A stretch of 59,579 nt of DNA. It comes from Bacillota bacterium. GTDB lineage: Bacteria > Bacillota > Sulfobacillia > Sulfobacillales > Sulfobacillaceae. A program made the position numbers and the translations under genes. This document shows positions 38,196-46,805 of this stretch, one piece after another. How positions within the stretch are numbered: position 1 is the stretch's first letter; each line of letters starts with the position of its first letter. Location: assembly GCA_026627385.1 (NCBI GenBank), contig JAPNUR010000020.1:1-59579 (forward strand). The letters run 5' to 3'. The notes beneath the pieces were generated by a model that did not search any database, had not been told where the DNA came from, and saw only the letters and a program-made list of their open reading frames with translations.

Positions 38196-39304
38196 TAGAC
38201 CAGTTGTCGCAGGGGCAACACAATGTGGCTATACTGGTGGTTTTCGGCTTCACGGATCCGGAGCGGCGACTGAATGCCTGAAAACTCCAACATCGCCTCG
38301 TCGCTGTCTAGCGACCGCAACGCATCAAGTAAAAAAGTGGGATTAAACAAAAGTTCCATCTCTTGGCCATGACTGTCAAATTCAACGGATTCAAAAGTTT
38401 GCCCGTACTCAGCGGCCGACGCGGAGATATCAAGTTGCCCTATCGAGTGGCGGAGTCTGATTGCACTCGAGCGATCCTTCGAGGCAATGAGATTGGCTCT
38501 TTCGATAGCTCCGCGGAAATCGGGCACGCGAATCCGCCCCTGTACAACGTATTCTTGCGGGATCACGCGTTGATAGTCTGGGTACTGGCCGTCGAGTAGT
38601 CGGGAGATGATAGTGACCGATCCCAGGTTGAGGCGGATAAGATTGGCCGATATGGCGATATCCGCGGTGTCCACAGCTCCCAGGCGGGCAGCTTCTGCGA
38701 GCATTTTCGTGGGAATGACGCACTGAATAGCCTCACCGCGGTAGTCGGGGACAGGAACCCAGGTATGCGAAAGTCGGCTCCCATCGGTGGCTGCGAAAAC
38801 CAAGCGGCCAGGTTCCACTTTGAGCGAAACCCCTTTTAAAATAGGCCGGGTATCGTCCTTAGCGCAAGCAAAGAGGAGCTGGCGGGCTAACCGCGGAAAC
38901 ACGGAAGAACCGACGTTGAGGTGGATCTGGGACCCTTCGGGGTTCGGGAAGTCGGGCAGCCGTTCGACCCCGTAGCCGTACAGTGTCGCGCGGTTTCTGC
39001 CGTATTTGACAAGCGCTTTCGAGCCATCTGGTTCCAGTTCTAGCGATAATGTCGCGGTTGGTATGCGATGGACCAGTTCCGTGAGAAGGTTCGCAGGCAG
39101 CACGGTGCTGCCGGGCTCCTCGACTTCGACGTCGATAGTCATTTGCAGGAGGGTGAAGAGGTCCGTGGCAGTTAACGTCAGCTGTTGCCCGCGAGCTTCC
39201 ATTTGCACTCCGGCCAGTACGGCCATGCTGTTCTGCGGCATGATGACGCGCGAAACGGTAGCTAGCGCTTTAGCTAAGTGTTCTTGAGTCGCATAGACGT
39301 GCAT
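38195..39304 (-). CDS. dnaN: DNA polymerase III beta sliding clamp
   Basis: The 369-aa protein has the three-domain clamp fold: N-terminal MHVYATQEHLAKALATVSRVI, central KGVSLKVEPGRLVFAATDGSRLSHT with the typical ATDG.RL motif, and C-terminal YSHIVLPLRQL (the usual 'MPMR.' end). The dimeric ring tethers polymerase to DNA. AAAGGAGC precedes the ATG. It is separated from dnaA by a 397-bp spacer with origin-like features. Confidence 0.97.
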   Translation of the reverse strand: MHVYATQEHLAKALATVSRVIMPQNSMAVLAGVQMEARGQQLTLTATDLFTLLQMTIDVEVEEPGSTVLPANLLTELVHRIPTATLSLELEPDGSKALVKYGRNRATLYGYGVERLPDFPNPEGSQIHLNVGSSVFPRLARQLLFACAKDDTRPILKGVSLKVEPGRLVFAATDGSRLSHTWVPVPDYRGEAIQCVIPTKMLAEAARLGAVDTADIAISANLIRLNLGSVTIISRLLDGQYPDYQRVIPQEYVVQGRIRVPDFRGAIERANLIASKDRSSAIRLRHSIGQLDISASAAEYGQTFESVEFDSHGQEMELLFNPTFLLDALRSLDSDEAMLEFSGIQSPLRIREAENHQYSHIVLPLRQLV

Positions 39305-39701
39305 CGTAAATTAGCTCCTTTATCACACGGTTCAAGGGTTACCCGAAAAAGCTGTCTAAATCCTGGCGCGTTACGGTGATAATCATTCAGTGATCTTAAT
39401 TCATCATAATAATAAGCGCTGGGGATATCGGGATAAGTTGCGTGACTAGGCATTTTCCCTTGGTTTTCTTCAAGAATAACCTTGGGATAACTCCAAGCGC
39501 TATCCCCAACCGATTGTCGAATCCCCGAGAGGCTGGGGATATTGTGTAAAAGAGGGCACGGCATCCACAGGAAATCTTCCCTATTTACACAAATTATGCA
39601 CCACCAGGAAGCTAACCCCCGGGCTGGGCGGTAAACCCGAGGGCAGCTACAATGACGACTCCGGTCATCCGCATTCAGGCTCATCAGGTGGTTACGGCGC
39701 A
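39305..39701. other. dnaA-dnaN intergenic region, probable part of oriC
   Basis: The spacer has an AT-rich stretch (about 39375-39415, ending CATCATAATAATAAG) flanked by repeats of ATCCCCA: TGGGGATAT at 39420 and 39534, CTATCCCCA at 39500, and related TTGGGATAA (39482) and CGGGATAAG. These are one base from the DnaA-box pattern TTATNCACA. This arrangement, an unwinding-prone AT stretch beside box-like clusters, fits a Firmicute bipartite origin. A frame covering the region shows no protein character. Confidence 0.65.
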
Positions 39702-41063
39702 TTATCGGGACTGAATCCGTTTGGTTAACAGTTCGAGAACCTGGTTCAGCTGCGGATCTCGCGAGCGGTCGGTTTGGATTTTTTCCACCGCGTGCATTAC
39801 CGTTGTGTGATCCCGGCCCCCAAATTCCTCGCCAATTTTTGGCAAACTTGAATTTGTTAGCTCACGGGCTAGGTACATGGCAATTTGTCGCGGGTAGGCC
39901 ACAGCTTTGGTCCGCTTTTTGGCTTTGAACTCTTCAACTCGCAAGTCGAAATGGCGGGCGACTTCTTCCTGGATGAGGCGCACGGTGATCAGTTTTTGAG
40001 GGGATTCCTTGATGACATCCTTTAGCGCTTCGTAGGCTAGGTCTTTGGTAAGTGACTGGCGCGTGATAGATCCAAAAGCCATGACGCGAATTAAGGCTCC
40101 TTCCAATTCACGAATATTCGTGTCGATTCGGCTCGCAATAAATTGAATCACGTCATCGGGGACGGATAGTCCTTCCATCTGTGCCTTTTTGGCTAGAATA
40201 GCCATCCGCGTCTCTAAATCAGGGGGTTGAAGATCGGTAATAAGGCCCCATTCAAATCGCGATCGCAAGCGTTCTTCCAGAAACTGGATATCTTTCGGGG
40301 GGCGATCGCTGGTAATGACAATTTGTTTGTGAGCTCCATGCAACGCTTCAAAAGTATGAAAAAATTCCTCTTGAGTGCGTTCTTTTCCGCCCACAAACTG
40401 AATATCGTCTATGAGAAGCACGTCGATGGTCCGGTAACGATTGCGAAACGGGACCATTTTATTGTCCTGAATGGCGTTAATGAGTTCGTTCGTAAAATTT
40501 TCGGCGGACACATAGAGCACCCTGGAGGACGCGTCTTGTTTTAACACCGTGTGGCCAATGGCGTGCATGAGGTGGGTCTTGCCGAGACCTACGCCCCCAT
40601 AAAGGAATAAGGGGTTGTACGCAGAAGCGGGCATTTCTGCGACAGCCAAGGATGCCGCGTGGGCAAAGCGATTGGAGCTACCGACGACGAAAGCTTCAAA
40701 GGTGTACTTGGGATTGAGCCGGGATTGGTATTCGTTCGTATGATTAGAGGACAAGGTAGTCGTCCCCTTGGCCTTTGCCTGTGGATGTTCTTGTTCTGAC
40801 GGGCCTTTGAGCGGGGCCACGATGATGCGAATGTCGAGACGTCGGCCAAAGGATTTTTGCACCACGTCACGCAGGAGGCCGCTATACCGGGCAGCAATTA
40901 ATTCACGGATAAATTCGGTGGGGACTTGTAAAACGAGCGTTTGGTCTTCAATTGTCTTTGGGACCACTGAGCGGACCCATGTTTCAAAACTTGGTGTGGA
41001 TAGCTCTTGTTGAAGCTGGTCCACCACATCAGCCCACAGAGATTCGAGGCCGATATCAATCAT
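39702..41063 (-). CDS. dnaA: Chromosomal replication initiator protein DnaA
   Basis: The start at ATG 41063 gives 453 aa. Domain I begins LWADVVDQLQQELSTPSFETWV. Domain III is AAA+ with Walker A (YGGVGLGKTHLMHA), Walker B (VLLIDDIQFVGG) and the initiator-specific motif. Domain IV carries the DnaA signature (GEEFGGRDHTTVMHAVEKI), which contacts DnaA boxes. An upstream in-frame extension lies in the leader and is not coding. A perfect DnaA box (TTATCCACA) at 41111 in the leader suggests autoregulation. Confidence 0.98.
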   Translation of the reverse strand: MIDIGLESLWADVVDQLQQELSTPSFETWVRSVVPKTIEDQTLVLQVPTEFIRELIAARYSGLLRDVVQKSFGRRLDIRIIVAPLKGPSEQEHPQAKAKGTTTLSSNHTNEYQSRLNPKYTFEAFVVGSSNRFAHAASLAVAEMPASAYNPLFLYGGVGLGKTHLMHAIGHTVLKQDASSRVLYVSAENFTNELINAIQDNKMVPFRNRYRTIDVLLIDDIQFVGGKERTQEEFFHTFEALHGAHKQIVITSDRPPKDIQFLEERLRSRFEWGLITDLQPPDLETRMAILAKKAQMEGLSVPDDVIQFIASRIDTNIRELEGALIRVMAFGSITRQSLTKDLAYEALKDVIKESPQKLITVRLIQEEVARHFDLRVEEFKAKKRTKAVAYPRQIAMYLARELTNSSLPKIGEEFGGRDHTTVMHAVEKIQTDRSRDPQLNQVLELLTKRIQSR

Positions 41064-41178
41064 CGTATCCGTTCCCCCTGTGCACGCAAATACACAAGAA
41101 ATCCACAAGATTATCCACAACTTGTTGATATCTTTGGCAAAAATAATGATTCCTCCGACGCAGCGGAGGCTTGGACCG

Positions 41179-41207
41179 ATCATAGCAGATCCCAACCGGG
41201 GGTACAA
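41179..41207 (-). promoter_or_regulatory. dnaA promoter
   Basis: Minus-strand TTGTAC (41207-41202), 17-nt spacer and TATGAT (41184-41179), about 115 bp upstream of the dnaA start. DnaA boxes lie between it and the start codon. Confidence 0.65.
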
Positions 41208-41293
41208 TTCTATGTGGGGAGGTTCTAAGAGTTTGTATGCCATTTTAAAAATTCTCATGAAACGAGGCGAGAAATGAGCATGGGAAGCTGTCC

Positions 41294-41322
41294 TTGACCG
41301 GTTTCTGGCAGGTGGCTATAAT
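41294..41322 (+). promoter_or_regulatory. rpmH promoter
   Basis: TTGACC (41294-41299), an exact 17-nt spacer and the consensus TATAAT (41317-41322) lie 38 bp before the rpmH start. This near-consensus promoter would drive rpmH-rnpA-yidD-yidC strongly. Confidence 0.85.
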
Positions 41323-41359
41323 GAATAGCGATTTGCTCGGGATCGGGAGGTGACGAGCT

Positions 41360-41494
41360 ATGAAAAGAACGTATCAACCCAATCGTCGGCATCGGGCCAA
41401 GGTGCATGGTTTTCGCGCGCGCATGCGCACACGATCGGGACGCGCAGTGTTAAGCCGTCGGCGGCGTAAGGGCCGAAAGCGCCTTGTCGTGTAA
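41360..41494 (+). CDS. rpmH: 50S ribosomal protein L34
   Basis: The 44-aa protein [18 protein letters not shown]... with the basic tail [10 protein letters not shown] is a complete L34, a small 23S rRNA-binding protein of the large subunit. GGGAGGTGA lies 7-8 nt upstream. It was missed as a separate frame because of its size, but sequence and position before rnpA leave no doubt. Confidence 0.98.
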   Translation: MKRTYQPNRRHRAKVHGFRARMRTRSGRAVLSRRRRKGRKRLVV

Positions 41495-41506
41495 GTGAAT
41501 TGCGCG

Positions 41507-41842
41507 ATGGCACATGTCACGTTAAAAAAGCGAGCGGAATTTAGCCGAGTATTCCAACTGGGGCGGACATATGGGGACCGGTATATGGTCCTTTTCGTTC
41601 TCTCGTCGAAAACAGGAGCTGTACGCGTGGGGTTTGCCAGCAAACGATCGGTAGGCACGGCGGTTCGCCGCAATCGGGTGCGACGGCGGTTGCGGTCTCT
41701 GTTTGCGTTATATGCCGACAAGATAACGCCGTGTGGGGATCTGATTTTTTTGGGAAAGAAGAGTATGATAGAGGCACCATGGGAGGAATTGACGCGCTCC
41801 ATGGCCAAAATTCTCCGGCAAGCCGGTTGTTTGGAAGGTTAA
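41507..41842 (+). CDS. rnpA: Ribonuclease P protein component
   Basis: The 111-aa basic protein starts [22 protein letters not shown] and has the conserved RNR motif region ([18 protein letters not shown]). It binds the RNase P RNA and aids 5' maturation of tRNA. The start is ATG 41507 (MAHVTLKK); a GTG at 41495 immediately after the rpmH stop would add four residues. No strong ribosome-binding site is visible, suggesting coupling to rpmH. Confidence 0.95.
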   Translation: MAHVTLKKRAEFSRVFQLGRTYGDRYMVLFVLSSKTGAVRVGFASKRSVGTAVRRNRVRRRLRSLFALYADKITPCGDLIFLGKKSMIEAPWEELTRSMAKILRQAGCLEG

Positions 41843-41853
41843 GGCTGGTTAGC

Positions 41854-42063
41854 GTGAAATATGTGATTGTGGGCTTGATACGCTTTTATCAGCGGTTTGT
41901 GTCTCCTTTGACGCCGCCTTCTTGTCGGTATATTCCTACCTGTTCTCAATATGCGGTGGAGTCGGTGTCGAAATATGGAGCAGTGAAGGGGTTGTGGCTG
42001 GCGGCGAAACGAATTAGCCGTTGTCACCCATTTCACGAGGGCGGGTACGATCCGGTACCGTAG
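41854..42063 (+). CDS. yidD: Membrane protein insertion efficiency factor YidD
   Basis: The 69-aa protein has the DUF37/YidD pattern: [62 protein letters not shown], with its three conserved cysteines. It is a membrane-associated helper of YidC. GTG 41854 is the likely start; the longer upstream frame overlaps rnpA. It lies between rnpA and yidC as usual. Confidence 0.95.
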   Translation: MKYVIVGLIRFYQRFVSPLTPPSCRYIPTCSQYAVESVSKYGAVKGLWLAAKRISRCHPFHEGGYDPVP

Positions 42064-42080
42064 GGCCGAAGGAGGCATTT

Positions 42081-42755
42081 ATGGGAGCGATTTGGCATGG
42101 GTTCACCGGTCTCATCAGCGCGGTGTTTGTGCTGTTTTCCAGCTGGACCGGGAATTATGTCTTGGGAATTGTGCTGTTGACGGTGCTGGTGCGGCTGGTG
42201 TTGTTGCCGTTAGGTGTGACCCAAGCGCGCTCAATGCAGAAAATGGCTAAATTGGCTCCCAAGCAGCGTGAGTTGCAGCAGCGGCACAAGGGAAACCCTC
42301 AGGTGCTAAACCAAGAAATTGCAAAGCTGTACAAGGAAGAGGGTGTCAACCCGGCGTCAGGCTGTTTGCCCCTCTTGTTGCAAATCCCGGTCATGTATGG
42401 GTTGTTTGACGTTTTGCGTACGTTTAAGTATCACCGTGGCGGGGGGCTATGGATTTGGCACAATCTAGCGCAGCCGGACCATACCTTCGTGTTGCCCATT
42501 CTCGTGGCGGTGACAACGTTTTTGATGCAACGGCAAGCGATGCAAATGACCCCGTCTCAACCTGGCATGGAATCCAGCCAGAAAATGATGTTGTACATGA
42601 TGCCGTTGATCTTTGGATATGTCGCCTATCGCTTTCCTGCCGGTCTCTCGATTTACTACGTGGTATCGAATATATTCCAGTGGATTCAAACGGTGGTCTT
42701 GCTTAGACGGCCGGTGGATTCGGGTGGGGCGAGTGCCCCGGCCACTCAGAAGTGA
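42081..42755 (+). CDS. yidC: Membrane protein insertase YidC/Oxa1
   Basis: The 224-aa Oxa1-type insertase starts at ATG 42081 with AAGGAGGC upstream. It has five predicted helices: ILLTVLVRLVLLPLGVTQARSMQKM includes the positively charged groove Arg, followed by a coiled cytoplasmic loop (KQRELQQRHKGNPQVLNQEIAKLYKEEGVNP), GCLPLLLQIPVMYGLFDVLR and the C-terminal LSIYYVVSNIFQWIQTVVL. The N-terminal signal lacks a lipobox Cys, unlike Bacillus SpoIIIJ. A strong terminator follows. Confidence 0.95.
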   Translation: MGAIWHGFTGLISAVFVLFSSWTGNYVLGIVLLTVLVRLVLLPLGVTQARSMQKMAKLAPKQRELQQRHKGNPQVLNQEIAKLYKEEGVNPASGCLPLLLQIPVMYGLFDVLRTFKYHRGGGLWIWHNLAQPDHTFVLPILVAVTTFLMQRQAMQMTPSQPGMESSQKMMLYMMPLIFGYVAYRFPAGLSIYYVVSNIFQWIQTVVLLRRPVDSGGASAPATQK

Positions 42756-42767
42756 GGCAAAGGGAGG

Positions 42768-42794
42768 CCGCGCTAATGAGAGCGCGGTTTTTTT
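42768..42794 (+). terminator. Terminator after yidC
   Basis: CCGCGCT (42768-42774) pairs with AGCGCGG (42781-42787) and is followed by seven T. It ends the rpmH-yidC transcript. Confidence 0.92.
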
Positions 42795-42876
42795 ATGACC
42801 CTATGTGTGGAAATATATGGATTATGAGTAAAATGGAGGGCGAGTAGGCTGTGTTGGGATCAGGTGGTGGCAGGCG

Positions 42877-43572
42877 ATGGGGATAGAGGCGATCAGGGAG
42901 GTGATTCAGGAGCGGTACCCCTTGGGAAGCCTCGCGTTAAAGAAACTAGAAACATATGTGTCTTTAATTGAGAGGGCACCGAGTAACCTCACCGCGTGGC
43001 GCGGTGAGGCGATTTGGGAGCGGGGTGTGCTCGATTCTTTGGCGATCTGGCCAATCCTTGGCAGTAGCGGGGGGATGGCGCTCGATGTGGGCAGTGGTGC
43101 GGGGTTTCCGGGACTCGTGTTGGCGGTGGCGCGGCCGGAGTGGGAATGGACTTTAGTGGAATCGAGGAGCCGGAGGGGAGCGTTTTTGGAAGAGGCGGTC
43201 CGTGCCCTGGCGTTAAGCAATGTGCAGGTGGTGGTCGCGCGCGCAGAAGAGTGGATTAGGGTGGACGAGCGCCAGAGGGAAAGGTTCGATGTGGTGACAT
43301 TGCGCGCCGTGGCCAGGACGCGGGCGGCACTGGAGCTAGGATTGCCGTTTGTGAGGTTAGGCGGGAAGATGGTTTTGGTCAAAGGGTTCGAGGGCCTGCG
43401 TGAGGTGGAAGCCGAGCGCCAGTGGCTTGAGAAGTTGGGCGGCGCGGTGTCGGCATGGGTTGAAGGGTCGGTCTCCGACGTCAGGGGACGCAGGGACCAG
43501 CTTGTGGTGCTCGGCAAGGTCAGTCAGACACCGGGGGAATATCCGCGGGGGGCGCCCAAGTTAGGTACTTAG
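42877..43572 (+). CDS. rsmG: 16S rRNA (guanine-N7) methyltransferase
   Basis: The 231-aa SAM-dependent methyltransferase (GidB) carries motif I ALDVGSGAGFPGLVLAVARPEW, then VESRSRRGAFLEEA and VTLRAVARTRAALELGLPFVRLGG. It methylates G527 of 16S rRNA. It follows yidC directly after a terminator; the usual intervening jag, mnmE and mnmG are absent. Its start ATG has only a weak upstream AGGTGG. Confidence 0.95.
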   Translation: MGIEAIREVIQERYPLGSLALKKLETYVSLIERAPSNLTAWRGEAIWERGVLDSLAIWPILGSSGGMALDVGSGAGFPGLVLAVARPEWEWTLVESRSRRGAFLEEAVRALALSNVQVVVARAEEWIRVDERQRERFDVVTLRAVARTRAALELGLPFVRLGGKMVLVKGFEGLREVEAERQWLEKLGGAVSAWVEGSVSDVRGRRDQLVVLGKVSQTPGEYPRGAPKLGT

Positions 43573-43589
43573 CGGTTAGGAGGGTCGGC

Positions 43590-44369
43590 ATGGATGGGCG
43601 TGAGGAAATTCGTGTGGAAATGGTGCCAATTGATCGCATTAGAATAAACCCCTACCAGCCGCGACAAAGAATTCGGGAAGAGGAGTTAAAGCGACTTGCG
43701 CGGTCCATTGAAATTCACGGGGTGATTCAGCCGGTGGTGGTGACGCCCGTGGAGCGCGGGTACCAATTGGTGGCGGGCGAGCGTCGATTGCGAGCGGCGC
43801 TACTGGTGGGGTTGCAGGAGATTCCTGCGGTAATACGGAGTGCCGATGCCAAAGAGAGTGCCTTGGTGGCGTTAGTGGAAAACCTGCAGCGCCAAAATCT
43901 CTCGTATTGGGATGAAGCAGAAGGTTTTTTGAGGTTATGCACAGAATTTCATTTGACACAAGCAGACATCGCAGAGCAAATGGGCATTAGCCAGAGTGCG
44001 GTAGCCAATAAGTTGAGAATTTTGCATCTGGAGAGCGATATCCGGCGGCAGTTGGAAGAGCACGGGCTCAGCGAGCGGCATGCAAGGTTGTTATTGTCGT
44101 TGGACAGTGTTGAAGAACGGCGGCGATTGGTCGCAGCGATGATTCAGGAGCGCCTAACAGTCCGCGAAGCAGAGGAATGGATTCGGCGCCAACGGCGGGA
44201 TGCTCGGCAGGTAAAGCGGGTCGTGAAGGATTTTCGGATTGTGTACAATGCTTTTGAGAAGACGTTGAGGGCTGTGCGCGAAGCGGGAGTCGCGGCGGAA
44301 ATGGTTCACCACGAAGACGAGGATGTCTGGGAAATTCGTGTGCGAATTGCGAAATATCGGGAGGGGTAG
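43590..44369 (+). CDS. noc: Nucleoid occlusion protein Noc (ParB family)
   Basis: The 259-aa protein has the ParB/Noc N-domain (IRINPYQPRQRIREEELKRLARSIEIHGVIQP; CTPase box GYQLVAGERRLRAA; VENLQRQNLS) and an HTH domain TQADIAEQMGISQSAVANKLRILHL. Residues known to set NBS rather than parS specificity match Noc (Gln in ISQS, Lys in ANKLR, Arg in ERHAR). It would bind NBS sites and block division over the nucleoid. TTAGGAGGG precedes the ATG. A perfect NBS lies at 27522. Confidence 0.88.
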   Translation: MDGREEIRVEMVPIDRIRINPYQPRQRIREEELKRLARSIEIHGVIQPVVVTPVERGYQLVAGERRLRAALLVGLQEIPAVIRSADAKESALVALVENLQRQNLSYWDEAEGFLRLCTEFHLTQADIAEQMGISQSAVANKLRILHLESDIRRQLEEHGLSERHARLLLSLDSVEERRRLVAAMIQERLTVREAEEWIRRQRRDARQVKRVVKDFRIVYNAFEKTLRAVREAGVAAEMVHHEDEDVWEIRVRIAKYREG

Positions 44370-44371
44370 TT

Positions 44372-45133
44372 GTGGGTCGGGTTATCGCGGTGGCCAATCA
44401 GAAGGGTGGAGTTGGCAAAACCACCACCGTGATTAATTTAGCAGCCTATCTGGCCGACGCCGGAAAACGGGTGTTGGCCATTGATATTGACCCACAAGGA
44501 AATACGACAACGGGCTTGGGGGTGGATAAGAGTCTCGTTGACGTGTCGATTTATGATGTGATGCTTGGAGATCAGCCGCTGGTGGAGGCGCTCGTTTCGA
44601 CGGAGATAGTGGGCTTACATTTGCTGCCGGCGACGTTGGACCTCGCAGGTGCAGAAGTCGAGCTATCGCAGGTGCCCGGACGGGAATCCCTGTTGAAGAA
44701 GCACATAGAGCCGGTTCGCAGTCGGTATGATTACGTATTTGTTGATTGTCCGCCGTCTCTCGGATTGTTGACCATTAATGCGCTGACCGCGGCGGATGCG
44801 GTGATGATTCCGATTCAATGCGAGTTTTTTGCATTGGAAGGTTTAAGCCAATTGTTATCGACGATCGAATTAGTTCGAGAGCGGTTGAATCCGCGGCTGC
44901 AATTGGAAGGCGTATTGTTGACCATGTACGATGGGCGGACGAATCTGGCTGCCCAAGTGGCAGAGGAGGTGCGGCGTCATTTTCGTCAGCAGGTTTACGA
45001 CGCGGTGATTCCGCGGACGGTGCGCTTGAGTGAGGCGCCAAGCCATGGGTTGCCAATCCTGCGCTACGATCCGAAGTCGCGAGGTGCCGTGGGCTATCAG
45101 CGTTTAGCAGAGGAGGTCATCCAACATGGCTAA
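44372..45133 (+). CDS. parA: Chromosome-partitioning ATPase ParA (Soj)
   Basis: The 253-aa Walker-type ATPase has the deviant Walker A (ANQKGGVGKTTTVINLAA), switch I IDIDPQGNTTTGLG and Walker B YVFVDCPPSLGLLT. Soj/ParA forms nucleoid-bound dimers that position ParB-parS complexes and also regulates DnaA. It starts at GTG 44372, two bases after the noc stop, and overlaps parB by 8 nt. Confidence 0.96.
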   Translation: MGRVIAVANQKGGVGKTTTVINLAAYLADAGKRVLAIDIDPQGNTTTGLGVDKSLVDVSIYDVMLGDQPLVEALVSTEIVGLHLLPATLDLAGAEVELSQVPGRESLLKKHIEPVRSRYDYVFVDCPPSLGLLTINALTAADAVMIPIQCEFFALEGLSQLLSTIELVRERLNPRLQLEGVLLTMYDGRTNLAAQVAEEVRRHFRQQVYDAVIPRTVRLSEAPSHGLPILRYDPKSRGAVGYQRLAEEVIQHG

Positions 45134-46013
45134 GCAGAGAGGGTTGGGCCGCGGCCTCTCGTCGTTGATTCCTGAACGGGTGAGCGATGTGGCAGGGGAT
45201 GATCTTCGAGAGCGAGGGGATGCGGTTTCTGAGGTAGACGTTCACTTGATTAGTGCCAATCGGTTTCAGCCGCGGCGGGTTTTTAGGGAGGATGAACTGG
45301 CCGAGTTAGCGGAATCGGTGCGTGCGCACGGCGTGATTCAGCCGGTCCTGTTAAGGCCTGTGGGGTCGGGCTATGAGCTGGTCGCTGGGGAGAGACGGGT
45401 GCGGGCAGCGCGCATGGCAGGCCTAACGACGGTTCCAGCGGTGATCCGACCGATGGAGGATCGGGAGGCGCTGGAGGTGGCGCTGATTGAAAATTTGCAG
45501 CGTAGCGACTTGAACCCGATTGAAGAGAGCGAAGCCTACCGGCGGTTAATCGAGGAGTTTCGGTGGACGCAGGAGGAGATTGGCGCAAGGGTCGGGAAAT
45601 CGCGGAGCCACATTGCGAATTACCTGCGACTGCTGCAACTGGAGGGATCGATTCAGGAATTGCTAGCGAGTCAGGTGATTACCGTTGCCCACGCCAAAGT
45701 TTTGTTGTCCATCGAGGGTCCGCGCCGATTGTCGTTGGCTGAGCGATGTGCGGCTGAGGGCTGGACGGTTCGGCAACTGGAACTGGCGCTAAAGCGTCAA
45801 GATGCGGTGGTGCAAAAGTCGGAGCGGGATGATGTCCACCTTAAACAAGTGGAGGCGGGATTGCGCCGAAGGTTTGGGACTAAGGTGACGGTGAGAGGAG
45901 ATAGCCAGAAGGGCCGCATCGAAATTCCCTACCGAAGCCTGGAAGAATTGGAGCGGTTGCTCATGATTCTTAACCGGGACCCGGATCCAGATCCCGGACA
46001 ATTCGTCGTTTAA
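45126..46013 (+). CDS. parB: Chromosome-partitioning protein ParB (Spo0J)
   Basis: The 295-aa CTPase/DNA-binding protein has an N-terminal ParA-stimulating basic peptide (MAKQRGLGRGLSSLIPE), CTPase box GYELVAGERRVRAARMAGL, ENLQRSDLNPIEESEAYRRLIEE, HTH TQEEIGARVGKSRSHIANYLRLL (Arg in GKSRS, typical for parS readers) and a C-terminal dimer domain. It spreads as a clamp from parS. A perfect 16-bp palindrome lies 4 bp after its stop. Confidence 0.96.
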   Translation: MAKQRGLGRGLSSLIPERVSDVAGDDLRERGDAVSEVDVHLISANRFQPRRVFREDELAELAESVRAHGVIQPVLLRPVGSGYELVAGERRVRAARMAGLTTVPAVIRPMEDREALEVALIENLQRSDLNPIEESEAYRRLIEEFRWTQEEIGARVGKSRSHIANYLRLLQLEGSIQELLASQVITVAHAKVLLSIEGPRRLSLAERCAAEGWTVRQLELALKRQDAVVQKSERDDVHLKQVEAGLRRRFGTKVTVRGDSQKGRIEIPYRSLEELERLLMILNRDPDPDPGQFVV

Positions 46014-46017
46014 GAAG

Positions 46018-46033
46018 TGTTCCTCGAGGAACA
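46018..46033. promoter_or_regulatory. parS-like site with TCGA core
   Basis: TGTTCCTCGAGGAACA is a perfect 16-bp palindrome directly after parB. It matches the general parS arms (TGTTCC/GGAACA of TGTTNCACGTGNAACA) but has CTCGAG in place of the usual CACGTG centre. Confidence 0.7.
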
Positions 46034-46078
46034 ATTTTGAGGAACCAATTAATGGAAGCACAAGGAAGGAACACTTGG

Positions 46079-46786
46079 GTGTCGATGAATGCTCTTGGGG
46101 GAGCTGCGGTCAATGGGGCGGGTGCGTTAACGGGGTCATTGGTCGGTCTCTTGTGGGGAAGTCGATTGTCGGAGGGATTCCGCAAGGAGCTGCTCCGCCT
46201 TGTTGGCATTGTGGTCCTGGTTTTGGGCGTGAGCATGGCTGTTCCGCTGGCCGATCCCGTGAATACCTTGCTTTCCTTGGTTGTTGGTGATTGGCTAGGA
46301 ACCCAACTTGCGATCCAGGAACGGCTGGACGACTGGGGTCAGGCGCTAGAGAAGCTCCTCGACCGAGAAAATTTCATGCAAGGATTTATCACTGCCACGG
46401 TCATTTTTAATGTGGGCGCTCTGGCCATTGTGGGGTCCCTGCAGGCGGGACTCACGGCGCACCCGACGCTCCTCGAGACCAAGGCGGTGCTGGACGGCGT
46501 GACCGGGCTCATTCTTACCTCGGCTCTAGGCTGGGGCGTGTTGCTAGCTGCCCCTGCGACCTTCGCATATGAGGGAATCCTGTCCCTCGCGGCCGGGTTT
46601 TTGCGTCCCATCCTCACAGGCATGCTGTTACGGGACCTCACCGTGGTGGGTGGAATTCTAGTTGCAGGTATGGGCGCCAACTTTTTGTTAGAGAAAACCG
46701 CTGTTCGGGTTGCGAACCTGCTGCCGGCGCTGATATTGACAGTTATACTAGGATGGTTGAAACAACATGGGATATCGTTTGTCTAA
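46079..46786 (+). CDS. DUF554 family membrane protein
   Basis: The start is set at GTG 46079 because AAGGAAGG precedes it by 8 nt (ATG 46085 is also possible). The 235-aa protein has the DUF554 (YdfK/YqgA) pattern: N-terminal GGAAVNGAGALTGSLVGLLWG, FITATVIFNVGALAIVGSLQAGLT, and several further helices with Gly/Ala-rich packing. Function of the family is uncertain; it is often found near parB in Firmicutes. About six membrane segments are predicted. Confidence 0.88.
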   Translation: MSMNALGGAAVNGAGALTGSLVGLLWGSRLSEGFRKELLRLVGIVVLVLGVSMAVPLADPVNTLLSLVVGDWLGTQLAIQERLDDWGQALEKLLDRENFMQGFITATVIFNVGALAIVGSLQAGLTAHPTLLETKAVLDGVTGLILTSALGWGVLLAAPATFAYEGILSLAAGFLRPILTGMLLRDLTVVGGILVAGMGANFLLEKTAVRVANLLPALILTVILGWLKQHGISFV

Positions 46787-46805
46787 TGGGTAGGAGGTCA
46801 ACATC

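Larger units (their letters stand above)
41064..41359. other. dnaA-rpmH divergent region, probable part of oriC
   Basis: The 296-bp region contains a perfect DnaA box TTATCCACA (41111-41119), a near match AAATCCACA (41099-41107), an AT-rich tract (about 41225-41265), and divergent promoters for dnaA and rpmH. It is the switch point of gene orientation, supporting its role in origin function. Confidence 0.75.

Noticed and set aside
39274-39702. 142-codon frame between dnaA and dnaN
   Set aside because: It overlaps the dnaN start and the origin repeats, lacks a ribosome-binding site, and has no recognisable protein character.
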